From: UBA8190 sp003453695
GTDB taxonomy: Bacteria; Actinomycetota; Acidimicrobiia; Acidimicrobiales; UBA8190
NCBI GenBank assembly: GCA_036796975.1
Contig: DAIRBY010000010.1
Coordinates: 1 to 64,000, forward strand
Length of the DNA: 64,000 bases
Reading direction: 5' to 3'
Shown here: positions 57,727 through 64,000 of the stretch, in pieces
Numbering within the stretch: position 1 is the first letter of the stretch
How the letters are laid out: each line of letters begins with the position of its first letter
Program-made: the position numbers and the translations under genes
Notes under the pieces: generated by a model
Told to the model about the DNA's origin: nothing
The model's input: the letters and a program-made list of their open reading frames with translations, nothing else
The model's database searches: none

Positions 57727-60081
57727 GTGACCGACCACCCCCTGGCGCCGGAGGAGGCCCGCCTCCTCGATGCCTACTGGCGAGCCGCCAACTATCTGTC
57801 GGTGGGGCAGATCTACCTGCTCGACAACCCCCTGCTGCGCGAGCCGCTGCGCCCCGAGCACACCAAACCCCGGCTGCTCGGTCACTGGGGGACGACGCCG
57901 GGGCTCAACTTCGTGTACGTCCACATGAACCGGGTCATCCGCAACTGGGGCCTCGACGCCATCTACGTCTTCGGGCCGGGCCACGGCGGGCCGGCGGCCG
58001 TGGCCAACGCCTACCTCGAGGGCACCTACACCGAGCTGTACCCCCACATCACCAAGGACGCTGACGGACTGCGGGCGCTGTTCCGTCAGTTCTCCTTTCC
58101 CGGCGGCATACCGAGCCACGTCGCCCCCGAGACACCGGGCTCCATCCACGAAGGTGGCGAGCTGGGCTATGCACTGGCCCACGCCTACGGCGCAGCCTTC
58201 GACAACCCGAACCTGTTGGTGTGCTGCGTGATCGGCGACGGCGAGGCCGAGACGGGCCCGCTCGCCACCGGCTGGCACTCGAACAAATTCCTCGACCCCG
58301 TCACCGACGGCGCCGTGCTGCCCATCCTGCACCTGAACGGCTACAAGATCGCCAACCCCACCGTCCTCGCCCGCATCGGCGACGACGAGCTCACCTCGTT
58401 GCTGGAGGGCTACGGACATCGTGTCCACTGGGTGTCGGGCGACGACCCCGCCCAGATGCACCAGGAGATGGCGGCCACCTTGGACGACGTGGTGGGAACC
58501 ATCACCGACATCCAGCGGCACGCTCGAGCCCAGGCCGACCCCACCCGTCCCCGCTGGCCCATGATCGTGCTGCGCACCCCGAAAGGCTGGACCGGCCCGA
58601 AGACCGTCGACGGCCTGGCCACCGAGGGGACCTGGCGCTCGCACCAGGTGCCGCTCCCCGACGTGCGCACCAACGCCGACCACCGCAAGCAGCTCGACTC
58701 CTGGTTGCGGAGCTATCGCCCCGAAGAGCTCTTCGACGCCGCCGGCGCCCTGCGGGCGGAACTGGCCGACCTGCCTCCCAAGGCGGAGGCCCGCATGAGC
58801 GCCAGCCCCCACGCCAACGGAGGGCTCCTGCGCAAGGACCTGACCATGCCCGACTTCCGCCACTACCAGGTGGAGGTGAAGCAGCCCGGCACCACCTGGA
58901 GCGAGGCCACCCGCGTGTGCGGGGAGCTGCTGCGCGACGTGATCGCCCGCAACCCGAAGCAGTTCCGTCTCTTCGGTCCCGACGAGACGGCCTCGAACAA
59001 GCTCCAGGACGTCTTCGAGGTGACGAGCCGGCAGTGGGAGGCCGAACGCCTCGACAGCGACGACCACCTGGCACCGGCAGGCGCCGTCATGGAGGTCCTG
59101 TCCGAGCACCAGTGCCAGGGCTGGCTCGAGGGATACCTGCTCACCGGCCGCCACGGGGTGTTCAACTGCTACGAGGCCTTCATCCACATCGTGGACTCGA
59201 TGTTCAACCAGCACGCCAAATGGCTCAAGTCCACCAATCGCATCCCGTGGCGACGGCCGCTGGCGTCGCTCAACTACCTGCTCTCCAGCCACGTGTGGCG
59301 CCAGGACCACAACGGGTTCTCCCATCAGGACCCGGGGTTCATCGATCACGTGGTCAACAAGAAGGCGGAGGTGATCCGGGTCTACCTCCCTCCCGACACC
59401 AACTGCCTGTTGTCGGTGATGGACCACTGCCTGCGCAGCCAGCAGTACGTGAACGTGGTGGTGGCCGGCAAGCAGCCTTCGCTCAACTACCTGTCCATGG
59501 ACGACGCCGTGGCGCACTGCACGAGAGGGCTCGGGATCTGGGACTGGGCCTCGAACGACGACGGGGACCCCGACGTCGTCATGGCCTGCTGCGGCGACGT
59601 GCCCACCTTGGAGACGCTGGCCGCCGTGGACCTGCTGCGCCGGCACCTGCCCGAGCTCAAGGTCCGGGTGGTGAACGTGGTCGACCTGATGCGCCTCGAG
59701 CCCGACACCGAGCACCCCCACGGCCTCGACGACCGCGACTTCGACACGATCTTCACGACCGACAAGCACGTGATCTTCGCCTACCACGGGTACCCGTTGT
59801 TGATCCACCGCCTGGCCTACCGGCGCACCAACCACGCCAACTTCCACGTGCGCGGCTACAAGGAGGAGGGCACGACCACCACCCCCTTCGACATGGTTAT
59901 GCTCAACGACCTCGACCGGTTCCATCTCGTCATGGACGTGATCGACCGGGTGCCCGGGTTGGGGTCCCACGCCGCCGAGCTGCACCAGCACATGGCGGAC
60001 GAGCGGATGCGGTGCCGGGCGGCCACCCGCGTCGAGGGCGAGGACCCGCCCGACATCAGCGGGTGGACCTGGCCGTACTGA
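57727..60081 (+). CDS. xfp: Xylulose-5-phosphate/fructose-6-phosphate phosphoketolase
   Basis: 784 residues from GTG 57727, with a strong ribosome site. A TPP enzyme that splits xylulose-5-P or fructose-6-P with phosphate into acetyl phosphate and a triose or tetrose. Family signatures: GHWGTTPGLNFVYVHMNRV near 51-69, EGGELGYALAHAYGAAFDNP near 143 (with the catalytic His region), TPP motif GDGEAETGPLA near 170, and LFGPDETASNKLQDVFEVT in the C-terminal half. Length is typical. It is followed after three bases by ackA, which uses the acetyl phosphate. Confidence 0.96.
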   Translation: MTDHPLAPEEARLLDAYWRAANYLSVGQIYLLDNPLLREPLRPEHTKPRLLGHWGTTPGLNFVYVHMNRVIRNWGLDAIYVFGPGHGGPAAVANAYLEGTYTELYPHITKDADGLRALFRQFSFPGGIPSHVAPETPGSIHEGGELGYALAHAYGAAFDNPNLLVCCVIGDGEAETGPLATGWHSNKFLDPVTDGAVLPILHLNGYKIANPTVLARIGDDELTSLLEGYGHRVHWVSGDDPAQMHQEMAATLDDVVGTITDIQRHARAQADPTRPRWPMIVLRTPKGWTGPKTVDGLATEGTWRSHQVPLPDVRTNADHRKQLDSWLRSYRPEELFDAAGALRAELADLPPKAEARMSASPHANGGLLRKDLTMPDFRHYQVEVKQPGTTWSEATRVCGELLRDVIARNPKQFRLFGPDETASNKLQDVFEVTSRQWEAERLDSDDHLAPAGAVMEVLSEHQCQGWLEGYLLTGRHGVFNCYEAFIHIVDSMFNQHAKWLKSTNRIPWRRPLASLNYLLSSHVWRQDHNGFSHQDPGFIDHVVNKKAEVIRVYLPPDTNCLLSVMDHCLRSQQYVNVVVAGKQPSLNYLSMDDAVAHCTRGLGIWDWASNDDGDPDVVMACCGDVPTLETLAAVDLLRRHLPELKVRVVNVVDLMRLEPDTEHPHGLDDRDFDTIFTTDKHVIFAYHGYPLLIHRLAYRRTNHANFHVRGYKEEGTTTTPFDMVMLNDLDRFHLVMDVIDRVPGLGSHAAELHQHMADERMRCRAATRVEGEDPPDISGWTWPY

Positions 60082-60084
60082 GTC

Positions 60085-61173
60085 GTGCGCCTGCTCATCG
60101 TCAACGTGGGCTCATCGAGCCTCAAGCTGTCGGTGCTCGACGGCACAGAGCTGGTGGCGTCCGAGAACCTGGCCACCCGGGAAGAGGCCCTCGACGAGAA
60201 GGCGATCGAGCAGGCCATCGCCGGGCACGGGCCCTTCGACGCCGTGGGACATCGCATCGTCCACGGCGGCACCGAGTTCACCGGGGCGGTGGTGGTCGAC
60301 GACCGGGTACGGCAGCAGCTGCAGGGCCTCGTCGACCTGGCCCCCCTGCACCTGCCCAGGTCACTCGAAGGCCTGGACCTGTTCAGGAGGCTCCTGCCCC
60401 AGCTGCCCGCCGCCGCCTGTTTCGACACGGCCTTCCACGCCTCGATCCCCGAGGCGGCGGCGACCTACGCCATCCCCGCCGAGTGGCGACGGCGATGGCC
60501 GCTGCGGCGCTTCGGCTTCCACGGCCTGTCCCATGCCTACGCCTCGAAGCGAGTCGCCGAGCTTCTGTCGCGCCCCGTCGAGTCGTTGCGCATCGTGACC
60601 TGCCATCTCGGGTCGGGGGCGTCGCTGGCGGCCGTGCACCACGGGGTGTCGGTGGACACGACCATGGGGTTCACCCCCCTCGAGGGTCTGGTGATGGCCA
60701 CCCGCTCCGGCACGGTCGACCCCGGGCTGGTGCTCTGGCTCGAGCAGCACGTGGGCTTGCCTTCCGCCGAGCTGGCCTCGGCCCTGGAACGGCGTTCGGG
60801 CCTGACCGGGCTGGCGGGCACCGGGGACATGCGCGCCGTGCTCGAGGCCGAGGCTCGCGGTGACGCGCAGGCGTCACTGGCCGTCGCCGTGTACCTCCAC
60901 CGCCTGCGGGGGGCCGTCTGTGCCATGGCGGCGGCCATGGAGGGCCTCGACGTGCTGGTGTTCACCGGAGGAGTGGGCGAGCGGGCACCGACCATCCGCA
61001 CCCGCGCCGCCCGGGGGCTCGGCTTCATCGGCATCGAGGTCGACGAGCAGGCCGACGCCGCCGCCCAGCCCGACGCCGAGGTGACGGCGGCGGGGGCGCC
61101 GGTGCGCACGTGGGTGATCGAGGCCCGTGAGGACCTGCAGATGGCACAGGAGCTCGAGCGCCTGTTGGCGTGA
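60085..61173 (+). CDS. ackA: Acetate kinase
   Basis: 362 residues from GTG 60085. ASKHA fold: LIVNVGSSSLKLSVLDG near 4-20, AVGHRIVHGG near 53 with the substrate Arg, FDTAFHASIP near 112, HLGSGASLAAVHHGVSVDTTMGFTPLEGL near 171-199 (split), and VFTGGVGERAPTIR near 292. It converts acetyl phosphate plus ADP to acetate plus ATP. It is about 35 residues shorter than the common 400-residue form, with loops missing rather than motifs. Forms the bifid-type shunt with the phosphoketolase before it. Confidence 0.95.
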   Translation: MRLLIVNVGSSSLKLSVLDGTELVASENLATREEALDEKAIEQAIAGHGPFDAVGHRIVHGGTEFTGAVVVDDRVRQQLQGLVDLAPLHLPRSLEGLDLFRRLLPQLPAAACFDTAFHASIPEAAATYAIPAEWRRRWPLRRFGFHGLSHAYASKRVAELLSRPVESLRIVTCHLGSGASLAAVHHGVSVDTTMGFTPLEGLVMATRSGTVDPGLVLWLEQHVGLPSAELASALERRSGLTGLAGTGDMRAVLEAEARGDAQASLAVAVYLHRLRGAVCAMAAAMEGLDVLVFTGGVGERAPTIRTRAARGLGFIGIEVDEQADAAAQPDAEVTAAGAPVRTWVIEAREDLQMAQELERLLA

Positions 61174-61196
61174 GTGCACCGGTCAGCCCGGTTCGA

Positions 61197-62486
61197 TCAC
61201 CCCAGCGAGGCGCAGTTGCTCGGATAGGGGCCGCCGGCCAGGCGGGCCTGGAGGAACGGACCGGTCTGCGGCTCGAAGAGCGCACCGGCGTCCTGGTGGG
61301 AGGCGCCCGGGTACTCCTGGAACTCGACCGGCACCCCTTCGTGGCAGTACTGGCGGGCCAGGGACTCCACGTCGGCAGCGACCATGGCGCCGTCGCCGGT
61401 CCCGTCGGCGTTGCCCACGGCCATGAAGAGCTGTTCCTTGGGGCTCGGGTGCGTCGGCGCCGTTCCCATGGTCTGATCGGAGAGCCAGGAGGAGAACGGC
61501 AGAGTGTGGAGGAGATCCTGATAGGGCGGGGCCATGAGCTTCGCCATGGTGAGTCCCGGGTAATTACCGAACACCGACCCGATGCAGACCTGATCCTCTT
61601 GGCTGGCCACCGTCTGGCCGTACGGCGACGACAGGTATCCGTCCAGCTGCTGGAGGTCCACCCCGTAGGCACGCGCCAGGCCGATGAGGATGCCCGGTAT
61701 GGCCGCCGAGTACGTGACGGTGCCGTTCACGTAGGAAAACAGATGGGCGTCGTTGACAGGGAGGCCGCCCATAGCCGCGCCGACCAGGTTGAGCTCGGGG
61801 GCGTAACCGGGTGCCAGTTCGCTCGTGGGCGCCAGCTCGCTTGCCCAGTCGGCGGCCACCGCGCCTCCCGAGTACCCGGACAGCCCCACGGGGGTGCCGG
61901 GACCGACGCGGAGATAGGACTCCGTCGCCCGGGCGGCGTCGAGGGTGGCGTACCCGGACTCACGGCCGGCCATCCAGTGAAGAAGCAGGGACCCCTCGAA
62001 GTCGGGCACGGTGACGACGTCCCCCTGGGACAGGTACCAGGCGACGAGCAGCTCCTCTTCGTCGGCCTCCTGCTGGTTGGCCGATCCTGGATCCCCACCG
62101 CGAAGGGTGTAGCTCGGGTCGCACTGGACGCCGAGGCCGTCGTAGAAGCTCAGGTACTCGACGATGCGGGGAACGACTGGGATCGGGGTGGGCATGAGGA
62201 CCGTCGTCACGGTCACCATCGGGTTGCCCTGCTGATCGGTGGTGCGATACAGCAGCTGCTCCGCCTGCACGGGCGTGGACGTGGCGGTGCCCAAGGTGAC
62301 ATTCACGGACCGTTGGGCGAGCACCTTCCCAGGAGGGACGTTCAGAGATCCCGAATACGAATAGAAGGGGTCCTGTCCTGGCGGAAGGGGTGCCGACGCC
62401 GAAGCCAGCGGCACCGGAGTGATCAACGGAACCCCAGCGAGGGATGCCAGGAGCAAGCCCGCCCACACCAGCCCGTGCCGCCGCAC
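61197..62486 (-). CDS. Secreted lipase (LIP family, alpha/beta hydrolase)
   Basis: 429 residues from GTG 62486. The first 30 residues are a signal peptide (RRHGLVWAGLLLASLAGV and AxA-type cleavage near PLASASA). Secretory lipase family: EYLSFYDGLGVQCDPSY near 108, DVVTVPDFEGSLL near 152, nucleophile elbow GLSGYSGGAVAADWASE near 196 with Ser in GYSGG, and the C-terminal EYPGASHQDA with the catalytic His near 405. Four Cys could make two disulfides. Converges with ackA, 24 bases apart. It follows a secreted phosphoesterase on the same strand. Confidence 0.9.
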   Translation of the reverse strand: MRRHGLVWAGLLLASLAGVPLITPVPLASASAPLPPGQDPFYSYSGSLNVPPGKVLAQRSVNVTLGTATSTPVQAEQLLYRTTDQQGNPMVTVTTVLMPTPIPVVPRIVEYLSFYDGLGVQCDPSYTLRGGDPGSANQQEADEEELLVAWYLSQGDVVTVPDFEGSLLLHWMAGRESGYATLDAARATESYLRVGPGTPVGLSGYSGGAVAADWASELAPTSELAPGYAPELNLVGAAMGGLPVNDAHLFSYVNGTVTYSAAIPGILIGLARAYGVDLQQLDGYLSSPYGQTVASQEDQVCIGSVFGNYPGLTMAKLMAPPYQDLLHTLPFSSWLSDQTMGTAPTHPSPKEQLFMAVGNADGTGDGAMVAADVESLARQYCHEGVPVEFQEYPGASHQDAGALFEPQTGPFLQARLAGGPYPSNCASLG

Positions 62487-62535
62487 GCGCTCTAGCTCAC
62501 CAGAGCGAGTTCCGGGCGTCCAGCGGAGCAGTGGC

Positions 62536-64000
62536 TCAGCGCCAGCCCTGCAGCAGGCCCGAGTTGCGCAACGCCGACCACTGACTGTCGGGTGGGCGCA
62601 TCACGGGCGGCGCCGGAAGCGACTGGCCACCGACGGCGGGCCCTCCGGTGGGATCGCCGGGGACGTCGCAACCGGACGACACGAAGGGCGCCAGCAAGGG
62701 CAGGTCGGGCACCCGGGAGTCCGATGCCGGGCGGAGCGCAGCCCCCAAGTTGCTGAGCGCCGTGGTGGAGCCCGGTCCGGCCGGGATCGAGGCGTCCCTG
62801 GGAGTGAGCGGTGCCAGCCCCCAGTTGCTCTCGATGAACGCCAGGATCGACGTGTGGTCGAACATGGTCGGGACCACCCGGGGGTTCGAGGGGTCGCCTT
62901 TGGTACGGGGCGAGGCGATGATGCAGGGCACCCGGAAGCCCGAGAGCACGCCGGTGATGGTCCCGTCGGCGGCACGCTGCACGTCCACCGTGTCGATGTA
63001 CTGGTTGCCGGGGGCCACGAACGGAGGGGGGACATGATCGAAGAACCCGCCCCACTCGTCGTAGTTGACCACCAACATGGTCCGCTCCCACAGCGGGCCG
63101 TCGGCCAGGGCGTGGAACACCTCTGACAGGAAGGCGTCGCCGGCCCGCAGGTCGGACAGCGGGTGGTCGTCGCCCGAGGTCCCGCTCCCCTCGTCCTCGA
63201 ACCTGGGGTCGACGAAGGCCACGTTGGGCAGCGTTCCGGCAGCGGCGTCGGCCAGGAACTGCGGGTACTGCGCGGAGATGGGGATGAACCTGGCTCCCCA
63301 CAGGCCGAGGAAGGGCAGGTCGCTGAAGTAGTACTTGCCCGTCGGGCCGCCCACCTGGTTGAGCCGGTCCCAGATGGCGGGCATGGTCGACGGTGATGCA
63401 GGGAGCCCGGTGCTGTCCGGCGCGTCGCTGTCGGGTGCCGTGGTGTCATTGAGGCGATCGGTCTGGGCGGCGTGCTGGAAGAACCGGTTGGGCCAGGTGG
63501 CGGTGAGGATCGAGCAGAAGTAGTTGTCGCAGGTGGTGTAGTTGAGTGCCAGCTGCGTGGAGAACTGGCGGGCGCCGGCGAGGTAGTAGCTCAAGGCGTA
63601 CTCGGTGTTCTCGGGATCCAACAGGAAGCCGTCCATCTGGGCGTCCGGGCCGCGCTGGATGCGGCCGCCGGTGTAGCCGTGGTCCTGGTCCTGCTGCCCA
63701 CACCCGTTGAGCTGGGTGGTCCGCCAGATGGGATGGAGCGTGCCGTTGCGGTCGGGGTAGACGAACGACTGGAACCGGGCGTCGTCGACGACGGCGCCGT
63801 CGGGTCCCAGACCGGTGCCGTTGGCGTTGGGCATCCACCCCATGAAGTGGTCGAAGCTCCGGTTCTCCATCATCACGACCACCACGTGGTCGATGCCCGA
63901 GGCCCCGGGGACCGGCGTGGTGGAGGGCACCGAGATGGGCCCGACGTTCACCACCGGCCTGAGCTCGGGTGTTCGAGCCGCCGTACCCAGGAGCACTGCC
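62536..64000 (-). CDS. Phosphoesterase family protein (phospholipase C/acid phosphatase-like), partial
   Basis: At least 487 codons; the frame is still open at the right edge, so the N-terminus (probably a signal peptide) is missing. Family PF04185-type: DHVVVVMMENRSFDHFMGWMPN with the metal and nucleophile region near the visible start, DGFLLDPENTEYALSYY, TWPNRFFQHAAQTDRLND, and VVNYDEWGGFFDHVPPPFVAPG. Residues lie in an alkaline phosphatase fold. It has two or more Cys pairs, as exported enzymes do. It lies 49 bases before the secreted lipase gene on the same strand, so the two may be co-expressed. Confidence 0.88.
   Translation of the reverse strand, partial: AVLLGTAARTPELRPVVNVGPISVPSTTPVPGASGIDHVVVVMMENRSFDHFMGWMPNANGTGLGPDGAVVDDARFQSFVYPDRNGTLHPIWRTTQLNGCGQQDQDHGYTGGRIQRGPDAQMDGFLLDPENTEYALSYYLAGARQFSTQLALNYTTCDNYFCSILTATWPNRFFQHAAQTDRLNDTTAPDSDAPDSTGLPASPSTMPAIWDRLNQVGGPTGKYYFSDLPFLGLWGARFIPISAQYPQFLADAAAGTLPNVAFVDPRFEDEGSGTSGDDHPLSDLRAGDAFLSEVFHALADGPLWERTMLVVNYDEWGGFFDHVPPPFVAPGNQYIDTVDVQRAADGTITGVLSGFRVPCIIASPRTKGDPSNPRVVPTMFDHTSILAFIESNWGLAPLTPRDASIPAGPGSTTALSNLGAALRPASDSRVPDLPLLAPFVSSGCDVPGDPTGGPAVGGQSLPAPPVMRPPDSQWSALRNSGLLQGWR

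Noticed and set aside
57661..59991. Long open frame antisense to xfp
   Set aside because: It mirrors xfp codon bias, has no ribosome site and no family pattern; xfp is certain.

Overview
This is a 64 kb stretch of high-GC chromosomal DNA from an actinomycete, ordinary core and accessory genes rather than phage or plasmid. Actinobacterial markers seen directly are the 33-residue bS22-type and 27-residue bL37-type ribosomal proteins, an ImuA-ImuB-DnaE2 mutasome under a mycobacterial-type SOS box, an F420-type luciferase-like oxidoreductase, and a cytochrome P450 locus laid out like the cyp51 region of Mycobacterium tuberculosis. GTG starts and 4-base start/stop overlaps are common. The gene mix suggests a deep-branching lineage such as Acidimicrobiia, but that is inference. 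Ten Ns at 32527-32536 show a draft scaffold.

Layout. 1-342: end of a Lys/Arg/Ala-rich histone-like gene. 896-2592: small unknown protein and a solitary TraG/VirD4-like ATPase. 2574-7656: SOS box, imuA, imuB, dnaE2; dnaE2 has no usual start codon in front of its conserved N-terminus. 7778-8793: two related Cys-rich small proteins, a frame-disrupted small gene and tRNA-Gln. 8817-18000: housekeeping genes (VOC protein, bS22, metG-tatD-rsmA-ispE, ychF-DUF192-rsmI, bL37, GDPD, PfkB kinase). 18042-25171: M1 aminopeptidase, GDT1-type transporter, methyltransferase, and a GT4-methyltransferase-toroid operon. 25295-28397: a soluble PRC/MgtE_N/CBS protein next to an NRAMP-related transporter. 28410-30977: MarR-MFS-deacetylase operon. 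31041-35068: Nfu protein, then thiolase (broken at the scaffold gap)-FabH-nucleotidyltransferase-acylphosphatase. 35548-41319: LuxR-type ATPase regulator, small anchored protein, SRPBCC protein, hemerythrin, cation exchanger. 41441-43911: 5-oxoprolinase PxpA and a PxpB-PxpC fusion. 43981-49757: methyltransferase and a divergent zinc locus (Zur with two membrane proteins one way; znuA, znuC and two permeases the other). 49786-56672: cyp51 locus. 56727-64000: luciferase-like oxidoreductase, phosphoketolase-acetate kinase, secreted lipase, and a secreted phosphoesterase running off the right edge.

How genes work together. DnaE2, ImuB and ImuA form a translesion polymerase complex induced by DNA damage. 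The zinc locus forms a closed Zur circuit with one palindrome in a 67-bp divergent intergenic region. The phosphoketolase makes acetyl phosphate that the kinase next to it turns into acetate and ATP. Many genes share a promoter form in which a TANNNT -10 element lies 6-10 bases before the start codon, so the mRNAs are probably leaderless; this also decided several starts given here.
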